A stretch of DNA of 34,778 bases, taken from the NCBI GenBank assembly GCA_001725415.1, contig MEGH01000044.1:1-34778 (forward strand), written 5' to 3'. Shown here piece by piece: positions 8,082-15,607 of this stretch; positions within the stretch are counted from its first letter, which is position 1, and each line of letters opens with the position of its first letter. A program made the position numbers and the translations under genes. The notes under the pieces are model-generated. The model was given only the letters and a program-made list of their open reading frames with translations. It ran no database searches and was not told where the DNA came from. Origin of the DNA: Pseudonocardia sp. SCN 73-27. GTDB taxonomy: Bacteria > Actinomycetota > Actinomycetes > Mycobacteriales > Pseudonocardiaceae.

Positions 8082-8095
8082 GGGCCCTTCGGCCC
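8082..8095 (+). promoter_or_regulatory. DosR-type box before the Acg-like nitroreductase
   Basis: GGGCCCTTCGGCCC is a perfect 6-2-6 palindrome with the TT centre seen in the other boxes of this window. It lies 76 bases before the start codon. It differs from GGGACCTTGGTCCC at three positions (4, 9 and 11), so the call is weaker than at 167 or 12384. Confidence 0.5.
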
Positions 8096-8170
8096 ACGAT
8101 GCCCGGCCCTCGGTCTCTCGTGCCACACCCCTCCCCCGACGACCCTGGAGGTCGGAGAGAGGAGCCGACG

Positions 8171-9145
8171 ATGGGGGCCACGAGCAGCGGTGTCGACGTC
8201 CACACCCTGGAGGAGGCGGTCCGGCGCGCGACGCGCGCCCCGTCGATCCACAACACCCAGCCCTGGCGGTGGCACGTGACGCCGGGCCGCATCGAGCTGC
8301 ACGCCGATGCCGACCGCCGGCTCGTCGCCACCGACCCCGACGGCCGCGACATGCTGGTCAGCTGCGGCGCGGCGCTGGAGTACCTGCGCGTCGCGCTCGC
8401 CGGCGTCGGCGCGGGCACCACCACGTTGCGCTTCCCCGATCCCGAACGCCGCGACCACCTCGCGACCGTCGAGGTCGTCGACCGGCACCCCGTGCTCGAC
8501 GACGCGAGCCTCTACGCCCAGATCGACCGTCGTCGCTCCGACCGCAGGCCCTACGACGGCGGCGCGCCCCCGCAGCTCGTCCGGTCGCTCGCCCGGCGGG
8601 CCCGCACGCTCGGGGCCGACCTGGTCGCCGTCGAGGGACAGGCCCGGGACCGGCTGATCCAGGCCCTCGACGACGCCGCGACGGGCCAGCCGCACCGTCC
8701 CGGCTACCTGGCCGAGCTGCTGGCCTGGACGCACCGCTACGCCGGCGCCCGCGACGGCGTGCCGTCCACCGCCGTCCCCAAGGCGGGTCCCGACGGCGAC
8801 GCCCGGCACCTGCACCGGTTCCCGACGGGCAGCCTGCCGCACCGCACGGCGCTGGGGCCCGACGCGGGCACCCTCTGCGTCGTCACCACCGCCGGCGACG
8901 ACCGGCTCGACCGGCTGCGCGCGGGCGAGGCCGTCGCCGCCGTGCTGCTGGCGGCCACCGCCGCCGGGTACGCGACCTGTCCGCTCAGCCAGGCCCTGGA
9001 GCTGGCGTCGACCCGCACCCGCGTGCGGTACACCGCCGGTGCGATCGGGTACCCGCAGCTGCTGATCCGCATCGGGCGGCCCGCCGAGAACTGCGGCCCG
9101 GTCCCCGAGACGCCGCGGCGCGCCACGTCGAACGTGCTGTTCTGA
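8171..9145 (+). CDS. Acg-family nitroreductase-like protein
   Basis: This 324-residue protein is of the Acg family, a nitroreductase-fold group represented in mycobacteria by DosR-controlled Rv2032. The hallmark RAPSIHNTQPWRWHV lies near residue 20, and the C-terminus has the expected ATAAGYATCPLSQALEL and AIGYPQLLIRIG blocks. Known Acg binds FMN but has an occluded site and is thought to sequester flavin rather than reduce nitro compounds; whether that holds here cannot be seen. The ATG at 8171 follows GAGAGGAG. The gene is divergent from the AcoR-like regulator and convergent with the universal stress gene, from which only 41 bases separate it. A Dos-like palindrome upstream supports regulon membership. 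Confidence 0.85.
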   Translation: MGATSSGVDVHTLEEAVRRATRAPSIHNTQPWRWHVTPGRIELHADADRRLVATDPDGRDMLVSCGAALEYLRVALAGVGAGTTTLRFPDPERRDHLATVEVVDRHPVLDDASLYAQIDRRRSDRRPYDGGAPPQLVRSLARRARTLGADLVAVEGQARDRLIQALDDAATGQPHRPGYLAELLAWTHRYAGARDGVPSTAVPKAGPDGDARHLHRFPTGSLPHRTALGPDAGTLCVVTTAGDDRLDRLRAGEAVAAVLLAATAAGYATCPLSQALELASTRTRVRYTAGAIGYPQLLIRIGRPAENCGPVPETPRRATSNVLF

Positions 9146-9152
9146 AAGCGCC

Positions 9153-9182
9153 GCTCTCTCCTGTACGGCTCTCTCCTGTACG
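9153..9182. repeat. 15-base perfect tandem duplication between convergent genes
   Basis: GCTCTCTCCTGTACG occurs twice without a gap (9153-9167 and 9168-9182) and fills most of the 41-base space between the Acg-like and universal stress genes. No coding or terminator role is evident. Confidence 0.85.
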
Positions 9183-9186
9183 CGGT

Positions 9187-10071
9187 TCAGGTCCCGCGCA
9201 CCACCGCCACCGGGCACGGCGCATGGTGCAACAGCCCCTGGCTCACCGAGCCCACCAGCAGACCCCGGGCCGTGCCGTAGCCGCGTGAGCCCACGACGAC
9301 CAACGCCGCGCCCGCAGCCGCACCGACCAGTGCCCGGACCGCGCCGTCACGCACGACCGACTCGCGGACCTCGACATCGGGGTACTTCGCCGTCCACGGG
9401 GTCACCGCGTCGGCGAGCACGCGCCGCTCCTCGGCGGCCACCGCGTCCCAGTCGACGTACGCACACAGCAGCGGGTCGATACCCGTCTCGATCCAGGCGT
9501 GCACGGCGACCAGCGGGGCGCCGTGACGCGCGGCCTCCTCGAACGCGAACCCGACGGCCGCCTCCTCGCCGGCCGACTCACCCACCCCCACCACCACGGG
9601 CGCGCCCGGCCTCACCGCCCGCCCGTCACCACGAACGACGACGACCGGGCAGCGGGCGTGCGCCGCGACCGACACCCCGACCGACCCGACGAGCAGACCG
9701 GTGAACCCGCCGTTGCCCCGGTTCCCGACGACGAGCGCCGCGGCACCCGCCGCCTCGTCGAGGAGGACCGTCGCGGGCGCGCCGCTGCGCACACGGACGT
9801 CGACGTCCACGCCGGGGGCGGCGGCGACCGCGGCCGCCGCGGCGTCGTCGACGGTGTCGCGGGCGGCGCGCAGCAGGGCACCGCGGGCGAGGTCGGCGTC
9901 GAACTCAGGGATGGCGCTCGTCGCGTAGCCCTCCCAGCCGACGGCCGTGACCACCCGCAGCGCGACGTCGCGGCGCCGGGCCTCACCGGCCGCCCAGCGC
10001 ACCGCCGCCAGCGCAGGACCCGATCCGTCGACGCCCACGACGACGGCGCCGTTCGCGGTGACAGCGTCCAT
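9187..10071 (-). CDS. Tandem-domain universal stress protein
   Basis: This 294-residue protein consists of two UspA domains. Each ends in the ATP-binding signature: GNRGNGGFTGLLVGSVGVSV in the first half and GSRGYGTARGLLVGSVSQGL in the second, and the domains open with VVVGVDGSGPA and PVVVGVGES. Tandem proteins of this kind (for example Rv2623 in mycobacteria) bind ATP, belong to the DosR regulon and slow growth under hypoxia. The ATG at 10071 follows GGAGGAA. Only 20 bases separate it from the PPOX-fold gene upstream, so the two are probably one transcript driven from the Dos-like box at 10536. Confidence 0.88.
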   Translation of the reverse strand: MDAVTANGAVVVGVDGSGPALAAVRWAAGEARRRDVALRVVTAVGWEGYATSAIPEFDADLARGALLRAARDTVDDAAAAAVAAAPGVDVDVRVRSGAPATVLLDEAAGAAALVVGNRGNGGFTGLLVGSVGVSVAAHARCPVVVVRGDGRAVRPGAPVVVGVGESAGEEAAVGFAFEEAARHGAPLVAVHAWIETGIDPLLCAYVDWDAVAAEERRVLADAVTPWTAKYPDVEVRESVVRDGAVRALVGAAAGAALVVVGSRGYGTARGLLVGSVSQGLLHHAPCPVAVVRGT

Positions 10072-10091
10072 GGTTCCTCCGGCATCCCGCA

Positions 10092-10499
10092 TCAGCAGGG
10101 GTGGACCGCGAGCCCGGTCACGCGTGCCGGGCGCAGCGCGATCGCCGCCGCCGTCGGGCCGCCGGTCCAGGGGCCGTGCAGCCGCGGGCGCAGCCGTACC
10201 GCCTCGGCCGGGGCCAGCTCGAACGTCTGCCCCACGGCCAGGACCGTCCACGCGCGGGCGGACACGTCGTCGAACCCGTCGGTCTCGAACGCCGCCACCG
10301 CATTACCGACGATCGCCCGCGCGACGGCCGCGTCGTCGACGGCGAACACGATCCCCCCGCGGTCCCACACGTAGCCGACGGGCCTGCTATCCGGCAGCGC
10401 TCTGCGGGTGAAGACGATGCGCCCGACCTGGCCCGTCGCGAGCAACGCGCGGCAGTCGACGGCGTCGATGTCGGCGAGGTAGCGGGTCGGTGCGCTCAT
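10092..10499 (-). CDS. Small PPOX-fold flavin-binding protein
   Basis: This 135-residue protein has the pyridoxamine-5'-phosphate-oxidase-like split barrel: CRALLATGQVGRIVFTRRAL at the start, a central GGIVFAVDDAAVARAI strand pair and WTVLAVGQTFEL later. Proteins of this size and type usually bind FMN or F420 and are frequent in actinobacterial stress regulons; the reaction is unknown. The ATG at 10499 fits the fold's N-terminus although its ribosome site is weak. It lies first in an operon with the universal stress gene, and a DosR-type box is centred about 43 bases upstream. Confidence 0.75.
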   Translation of the reverse strand: MSAPTRYLADIDAVDCRALLATGQVGRIVFTRRALPDSRPVGYVWDRGGIVFAVDDAAVARAIVGNAVAAFETDGFDDVSARAWTVLAVGQTFELAPAEAVRLRPRLHGPWTGGPTAAAIALRPARVTGLAVHPC

Positions 10500-10535
10500 C
10501 CCGCCAGCGTCACCGCCGGGGGTGGGGGGTGCGCA

Positions 10536-10549
10536 GGGCCGAAGGTCCG
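10536..10549 (-). promoter_or_regulatory. DosR-type box before the PPOX/Usp operon
   Basis: Read on the reverse strand it is CGGACCTTCGGCCC, a 6-2-6 near-palindrome with the same TT centre as the other boxes, 36 bases before the ATG. Two more copies in the window are perfect GGGACC/GGTCCC forms. Confidence 0.55.
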
Positions 10550-10575
10550 CATCCGGACCGGCGAGGGTCCCGTCG

Positions 10576-12330
10576 TCAATCGATCCGGGCCGACCAGGTG
10601 AGCCTGCTTCCGCCGGCCGCGGCAGGTGCGAGGGTGGAGGTGCCGCCGCGGCGTTCGGCCCGGCGTCGCAGGTTGGCCAGCCCGCTGCGCCGTCCGCCCT
10701 CGCCGGGGCCGCGTCCGTCGTCGGAGACGACGAGCTCGACGTGTCCGGCTGCCGGGTCGACGACGAGGTCCACCTCGACATGGGCGGCCCCGGCATGCTT
10801 GGCGACGTTGGTGAGCGCCTCGCGCAGCACCGCGACCAGGTCGTCGACGAGCTCGTCGTCGCCGGAGAGGGTGTCGGCGGGGCCGGTGAACCGCAGCGCG
10901 GGCCCGAACCCGAGCACCTCGGCGGCCTCGTCGACGACCCGCAGGACCGCGACCCGCAGCCCCTGCGCGTCGTCGGGCTGCTGCAGGGCGAAGATCGTCG
11001 TGCGGATCCGGGCGATGGTGTCGTCGAGGTCCCCGACGACGCCGCGCACCCGCTCGGCCTGCCTGTCGGCGACCGGGTCGCCGCCGAGGCGGGCGGCGAC
11101 GGCCTGCAGCGACAGGCCCGCGCCGAAGAGCCGCTGGATGACGTGGTCGTGCAGGTCGGCGGCGATTCGTTCGCGCTCGTCGAGCATCCGCAGCCGCTCC
11201 CGCTCGGCCCGGCCCTCGGCCAGCTCGAGCGCGATGGCGGCCTGGTTGGCGAACCCGGCGACGAGCAGCAGGTCGTCCTCGCGGAACACCGGCCGTCCCC
11301 GGCCGCGGACGACCGTCAGGACGCCCTCGGTGCGTGACGGCCCGGCCAGTGGGACGACCAGCATCGGGCCCGCCTCGAACCGGCTCACCGTCAACGCGGG
11401 GGTGAGGTCGGGCCGCTCGTCGGGCCCGGTGAGCCGCAATGCCGTCGCCGACGTGAACACCTCCCCGGTCACCGAGCCCTGCATCGGGTACGTCCGGCCC
11501 TGCAGCTCGTCGACGACGTCGTCGAGACCAGCGGCGCCGTCAGCGATGTCGACGCCCAACGTGCCCGGGCGGTCCGGGTCGGGACGCACCAGGACGGCGA
11601 GGTCGGCGCCGGCCAGCCCCCGGCTGCGTTCGACGATCAGCCGCAGCGGGCGCCGCTCCCCCGGTGCGTCGAGCATCTCGCGGGTCACGGCCGCGGTAGC
11701 GGCCATCCACTCGCCGCGGACGGTCGTCGCGTGGAACAGCCGCGCGTTGTCGATCGCGACGGCCGCCGTGGCCGCCAGGGCTCGGGCCAGCTCCTCGTCC
11801 TCCGCGCTGAACTCGCCGTGCTCGCTCTCGGTCAGGTAGAGGTTGCCGAACACCTCCTCGCGGATGCGGATCGGTACCCCGAGGAAGCTCCTCATCGCCG
11901 GGTGACCGGGCGGGAAACCCGACGAGCGCGGGTCGTCGGCGATGCGGCGCAGGCGGATCGGCGCGCCCTCGGTGATGACCGCGCCGAGCAGTCCGCGGCC
12001 GGCGGGGAGATCGCCGATGCGCGCCACCGTCTCGTCGTCGAGTCCGGTGTGGACGAACTCGGCGAGCCCGCCGCCGTCGGCCAGGACACCCAGGGCGGCG
12101 TAGCGGGCGCCGAGCAGCGTGCGCGCCGACTCGACGATGCGGCGCAGCACGACGGGCAGCTCCAGGTCACCGACGATCGCCTGGTTGGCCTGCAGCAACC
12201 CGCGCAGCCTGCCCTGGGCGGCCATGACCTCGCCCGCCCTGTCGACCAGCTGGCCGAGCAGCTGGTCGAGCTCCAGGCGCGGGAGGTCCGGAAAGGTCAG
12301 AGCCGGCTCGGCGTCCTCGTCCGGGGACAT
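10576..12330 (-). CDS. devS: DosS/DevS-like two-GAF sensor histidine kinase
   Basis: This is a 584-residue cytoplasmic sensor kinase with GAF-A (about 45-195), GAF-B (about 225-375), a HisKA_3 dimerisation helix with phospho-acceptor His394 in ADLHDHVIQRLF, and a C-terminal HATPase (LREALTNVAKHA, VSDDGRG). Size, order and sequence match mycobacterial DosS/DosT, including MRSFLGVPIRIREEVFGNLY. His143 in PPGHPAMRSF lies where those sensors carry their haem-ligating histidine, so haem-based sensing of O2, NO or CO is plausible; this rests on my recall of the family. The ATG at 12330 was chosen because it opens into the conserved N-terminal helix. The divergent DoxX-like gene shares the Dos box at 12384. 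The cognate regulator is probably the DosR-like protein at 281-925. Confidence 0.87.
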   Translation of the reverse strand: MSPDEDAEPALTFPDLPRLELDQLLGQLVDRAGEVMAAQGRLRGLLQANQAIVGDLELPVVLRRIVESARTLLGARYAALGVLADGGGLAEFVHTGLDDETVARIGDLPAGRGLLGAVITEGAPIRLRRIADDPRSSGFPPGHPAMRSFLGVPIRIREEVFGNLYLTESEHGEFSAEDEELARALAATAAVAIDNARLFHATTVRGEWMAATAAVTREMLDAPGERRPLRLIVERSRGLAGADLAVLVRPDPDRPGTLGVDIADGAAGLDDVVDELQGRTYPMQGSVTGEVFTSATALRLTGPDERPDLTPALTVSRFEAGPMLVVPLAGPSRTEGVLTVVRGRGRPVFREDDLLLVAGFANQAAIALELAEGRAERERLRMLDERERIAADLHDHVIQRLFGAGLSLQAVAARLGGDPVADRQAERVRGVVGDLDDTIARIRTTIFALQQPDDAQGLRVAVLRVVDEAAEVLGFGPALRFTGPADTLSGDDELVDDLVAVLREALTNVAKHAGAAHVEVDLVVDPAAGHVELVVSDDGRGPGEGGRRSGLANLRRRAERRGGTSTLAPAAAGGSRLTWSARID

Positions 12331-12383
12331 GCCCCGCGACGCTACCGAGCACCCCGCCCCGCAGCCATCCCCCCGGTCCGCGC

Positions 12384-12397
12384 GGGACCTTGGTCCC
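12384..12397. promoter_or_regulatory. DosR-type box in the sensor kinase/DoxX divergent promoter
   Basis: A perfect palindrome GGGACCTTGGTCCC, identical with flanks to the box at 167-180. It lies 54 bases before the kinase start and 109 before the DoxX-like start, so it could serve either or both. Confidence 0.7.
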
Positions 12398-12505
12398 GGG
12401 CCGGTCGTGACGTCCGGCGCCGCCCCCGGGCCGTTGCGCCGCAGCGACACCACCCCCGCGCGACGGACTCTTCTCGTGCACGACAGAGATCGAGGAGGGG
12501 TCACG

Positions 12506-13102
12506 ATGACCGTCACCCAGGGCCACCCGCTTCCGACGCGGGGCCACGCCGACACCCACACCACACCCGACCCGGCCGTACCGCCGCAGCAGGGCCGGAT
12601 CGCTCTGACGGCGCTGCGGATCGGGATGGGCGTCGTGTTCCTGTGGGCGTTCCTGGACAAGACGTTCGGGCTCGGCTACGCCACCGGCACCGCGAAGGCG
12701 TGGATCCACGGCGGGTCGCCCACCAAGGGGTTCCTCGGCGCCGTCGACGTCGGACCGCTGCAGACGCCGTTCCACACCATGGCGGGCGCCTGGTGGGCGG
12801 ACTGGCTGTTCATGCTCGGCCTGGCCGGCGTCGGTGTCGCGGTCCTCGTCGGGGTGGCGCTGCGGCCGGCCGCGGTCGCGGGCACGGTGATGCTGGCGCT
12901 GATGTGGCTGGCCGAGTTCCCGCTCGCCCAGCTCGCCGCCGACGGGACGCCCGCCGGGTCGACCAACCCGATCGTGGACTACCACGTGATCTACGCCCTC
13001 GCGCTGATCGTCCTCGCTGCCACGAACGCCGGCCGCTTCTGGGGCCTCGGCGCCTGGTGGGCGCGGCTTCCGATCGTCCGCGACCACGCCTGGGCGCGGT
13101 GA
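12506..13102 (+). CDS. DoxX-like integral membrane protein
   Basis: This 198-residue membrane protein has a short hydrophilic N-terminus and four predicted membrane segments, around IALTALRIGMGVVFLWAFLD, WLFMLGLAGVGVAVLVGVAL, GTVMLALMWLAEFPLAQLAA and VIYALALIVLAATNAGRFWG. Length and pattern fit the DoxX or thiosulfate:quinone-oxidoreductase small-subunit superfamily, whose members act in membrane redox processes and are often stress-linked. The ATG at 12506 follows GAGGAGGGG. The gene is divergent from the DosS-like kinase, with a shared DosR-type box. A long hairpin follows its stop codon. The exact function is unknown. Confidence 0.75.
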   Translation: MTVTQGHPLPTRGHADTHTTPDPAVPPQQGRIALTALRIGMGVVFLWAFLDKTFGLGYATGTAKAWIHGGSPTKGFLGAVDVGPLQTPFHTMAGAWWADWLFMLGLAGVGVAVLVGVALRPAAVAGTVMLALMWLAEFPLAQLAADGTPAGSTNPIVDYHVIYALALIVLAATNAGRFWGLGAWWARLPIVRDHAWAR

Positions 13103-13113
13103 CGCCCTGCCCG

Positions 13114-13151
13114 GTGCGGCCCGGACCGGGACCCCCGGTGCCGGGCCGCAC
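13114..13151. terminator. Long bidirectional terminator hairpin
   Basis: GTGCGGCCCGG (13114-13124) pairs perfectly with CCGGGCCGCAC (13141-13151), and inside it ACCGGG pairs with CCCGGT around a three-base loop, with one bulged G. It begins 11 bases after the DoxX-like stop and lies between convergent genes, so it probably stops transcription from both sides. Confidence 0.75.
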
Positions 13152-13235
13152 GACTGCCCGCCGACTTCGACAGCGGACTGGTCCGATCATGGTCGGAACC
13201 AGTCTCCGGTCGAGCTCGGCGCTGTTCCGCGTCGG

Positions 13236-13898
13236 TCAGGGCCGGTCCGCGACGTACCCCGGGACCTGGACCCCCGCCGCCAACTGTGGGCACGGCTGCG
13301 GTTCGCCCCAGGCCGTCGTCACCGGGAGCACACCCGCCCAGCACGTCGCGCCGGCGATGTCGTCGTCCTCGTCCCCGGGTGGGCCCGTCCGCACCTTGAC
13401 GCTCGCCTCCGTCGTGTCGACGGCGAGGAGCAACGTGGCCGCGAGTTCCCTGCGCGTCGGCTCACGGGCGTGGTCCCACGATCCCGGGGCCATGTGCTCT
13501 GCCAGCGCGCGCAGCCCGGCCAGCTTCTCCGTGTCGTCGTCGACCCGCCGGGCGCGACCGTGAACCACCGCGCACCGGTAGTTGACGGAGTGGCTGAACA
13601 CGGAGCGCGCGTAGACGATCCCGTCGACGAGGGTGACGGTCACGCACACCGGCTCCGCATCGGCGGCACGCAGGCTGGTGGCCGCTGACGAGCCGTGCAG
13701 GTAGAGGACGTCGCCGATCCGGCCGTAGCCGGTGGGCAGGACGAGCGGCGCACCGTCGACGACGACGCCGAGGTGGCACACGATCCCCGCGTCGAGGACG
13801 GCATGGAGGTCGCTGCGGTCGACCCGTGCCCGGTCCGGGTACCGACCGAGCCGGGCCCGCGGTGTCGACGACAGCGGAGTCGAATCGATTCGCGTCAT
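13236..13898 (-). CDS. PPOX-family flavin-binding protein (NimA-like)
   Basis: This 220-residue protein has the pyridoxamine-phosphate-oxidase/NimA-type split barrel. Characteristic blocks are CHLGVVVDGAPLVLPTGYGR, LYLHGSSAATSL and SVNYRCAVVHGRARRV. Relatives bind FMN and some reduce nitroimidazoles; others have no known reaction. The ATG at 13898 lacks a strong ribosome site, but the sequence upstream of it looks like promoter rather than coding sequence. It is the outermost gene of the left block, divergent from the aldehyde dehydrogenase. Whether it belongs to the DosR-type set is unclear, because no Dos box is visible before it. Confidence 0.75.
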   Translation of the reverse strand: MTRIDSTPLSSTPRARLGRYPDRARVDRSDLHAVLDAGIVCHLGVVVDGAPLVLPTGYGRIGDVLYLHGSSAATSLRAADAEPVCVTVTLVDGIVYARSVFSHSVNYRCAVVHGRARRVDDDTEKLAGLRALAEHMAPGSWDHAREPTRRELAATLLLAVDTTEASVKVRTGPPGDEDDDIAGATCWAGVLPVTTAWGEPQPCPQLAAGVQVPGYVADRP

Positions 13899-13957
13899 GT
13901 CCGGCAGCGTGCCTGTTTCATACCGTCGAGGGAAGTACTGCAAAGACCTGGAACACG

Positions 13958-14004
13958 TTGACCCGACTCCCGGACGCTCACTATGGTCTACCGGAAACGT
14001 TTAT
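13958..14004 (+). promoter_or_regulatory. Promoter with LacI-type operator before the aldehyde dehydrogenase
   Basis: TTGACC (13958-13963), an 18-base spacer and TATGGT (13982-13987) form a plausible sigma-70 promoter. Directly downstream, at the expected transcription start, is GGAAACGTTTAT (13993-14004) with a perfect AAACGTTT centre, a typical LacI-family operator core. The same element recurs in front of the other catabolic units in this window. Confidence 0.6.
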
Positions 14005-14055
14005 ATCGCCCGACGGCCTTCCGCCTGCGGCGAACCCGCGAATCGAGGAGCCAGG

Positions 14056-15483
14056 ATGCCGAACGCCGACCGCTTCTACATCGGAGGCGAGTGGGTGGCC
14101 CCCACGACGTCCGCCACGACCGGGATCGTCGACCCGTCGACCGAGCAGGAGATCGGCCGCGTCGCCCTCGGCGGCACCGATGACGTGGATCGTGCCGTCG
14201 CTGCCGCGCGCGCCGCCTTCACGACCTTCTCCGAGTCCACCGTGGACGAGCGGGCCGCCCTCCTGGAACGGGTGGTCGAGGTCTACCGGTCCCGCGCCGA
14301 CGACATCGCCGACGTCCTCATGACCGAGATGGGCGCCCCCGCGGGACTCGCGCACACCGCCCAGGTGGGCGCCGGCCTCGGCCAGTTCGCCACGGCGCTC
14401 GACACCCTTCGGAAGTTCGCCTTCGAGGAGACCCGCGGCACCACCCGCATCCGCCACGAACCGATCGGGGTGTGCGGTCTGATCACGCCGTGGAACTGGC
14501 CGCCCCTGCTGATCGCGGCCAAGGTCGGACCGGCGCTGGCCGCCGGCTGCACGATGGTGCTCAAACCGTCGGAGCTCGCGCCGCTCAACGCGGTCGTCAT
14601 CGCCGAGGTCCTGCACGAGGCCGGGGTGCCTGCCGGGGTGTTCAACCTCGTCCACGGCGACGGCCCGACCGTCGGCTCCGCCCTCGCGGCACACCCGGAC
14701 GTCGACATGATCTCGTTCACCGGCTCCACCCGGGCCGGTGTCGAGGTCGCCCGCAACGCCGCTCCGACGGTCAAGCGTGTGGCCCAGGAGCTGGGCGGCA
14801 AGTCCGCCAACATCATCCTCGACGATGCCGACCTCGCGACCGTCGTGCCCCGTGACATGGGCGACGTCGTCGCCAACTCCGGTCAGTCCTGCAACGCGGG
14901 CAGCCGGTGGCTCGTGCCGGAGTCGAGGCTGCCCGAGGTCGTCGCGCTGGCCAAGGCCGCTGCCGAGGCGATCGTGGTCGGACCGCCCGCCCACGACGGT
15001 GTGACCATCGGCCCGGTCGTCTCGCAGGCCGCCTACGACAAGGTGCAGCGGCTGATCACCGGCGCGGTCGACGACGGCGCCACTGTCGTCGCCGGTGGCC
15101 TCGGCCGTCCCGACGGGCTCGACACCGGGTACTACGTCCGACCCACCGTCCTCTCCGGGGTCACCAACGACATGCAGATCGCTCGCGAGGAGATCTTCGG
15201 GCCGGTGATCACCATCCTGACCTACCGCGACGAGGACGAGGCCGTCCAGCTGGCCAACGACACCGAGTACGGACTGGCCGGGTTCGTGTCCTCGGCCGAT
15301 CCCGAGCGTGCCCGGGCCATCGCCCGGCGGATGCGGACCGGGATGGTGCACGTCAACGGTGCAGGTCTCGACTTCGCCGGGGCGTTCGGCGGATACAAGC
15401 AGTCGGGCAACGGTCGCGAGTACGCGGACTTCGGGCTGCGCGAGTTCCTGGAGGTCAAGTCGGTGTTCGGCTACTCGGCCTGA
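14056..15483 (+). CDS. NAD(P)-dependent aldehyde dehydrogenase
   Basis: This 475-residue enzyme of the ALDH superfamily oxidises an aldehyde to the acid. The nucleophilic Cys lies in NSGQSCNAGSR and the general-base Glu in QELGGKSAN; TPWNWPPLLIAAKVGPALAA and SFTGSTRAGVEVA are the expected cofactor-domain blocks, and EEIFGPV is intact. The ATG at 14056 follows GAGGAGCCAGG. It is a single-gene unit ended by a bidirectional hairpin shared with the convergent CoA-transferase. The LacI-type operator in its promoter places it in the same regulon as the CoA-transferase and the NadV operon. A semialdehyde such as glutarate semialdehyde is a reasonable substrate guess from context, not from the sequence itself. 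Confidence 0.87.
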   Translation: MPNADRFYIGGEWVAPTTSATTGIVDPSTEQEIGRVALGGTDDVDRAVAAARAAFTTFSESTVDERAALLERVVEVYRSRADDIADVLMTEMGAPAGLAHTAQVGAGLGQFATALDTLRKFAFEETRGTTRIRHEPIGVCGLITPWNWPPLLIAAKVGPALAAGCTMVLKPSELAPLNAVVIAEVLHEAGVPAGVFNLVHGDGPTVGSALAAHPDVDMISFTGSTRAGVEVARNAAPTVKRVAQELGGKSANIILDDADLATVVPRDMGDVVANSGQSCNAGSRWLVPESRLPEVVALAKAAAEAIVVGPPAHDGVTIGPVVSQAAYDKVQRLITGAVDDGATVVAGGLGRPDGLDTGYYVRPTVLSGVTNDMQIAREEIFGPVITILTYRDEDEAVQLANDTEYGLAGFVSSADPERARAIARRMRTGMVHVNGAGLDFAGAFGGYKQSGNGREYADFGLREFLEVKSVFGYSA

Positions 15484-15530
15484 CCCGGCGACCGCGGCGG
15501 TGTCCACGGACGTGGTGTCCGAACCCGGCC

Positions 15531-15579
15531 GCGCAACCTCGTGGCTGTCCCGACCCTCGGGACGACCATGAGGTTGCGC
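15531..15579. terminator. Long bidirectional terminator between convergent genes
   Basis: GCGCAACCTCGTGG (15531-15544) pairs with CCATGAGGTTGCGC (15566-15579) with a single G-T wobble. Within it TCCCGA and TCGGGA (15548-15553, 15557-15562) form a second stem with loop CCC. It separates the aldehyde dehydrogenase from the reverse-strand CoA-transferase. Confidence 0.75.
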
Positions 15580-15607
15580 CCGGTCGAGAGGCCGCGGCTG
15601 ATCGAGG

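Noticed and set aside
6079-9288. Very long open forward frame opposite the small-subunit, regulator and Acg-like genes
   Set aside because: It is Arg/Pro/His-rich, antisense to well-recognised proteins, and partly out of frame with the real forward Acg-like gene.
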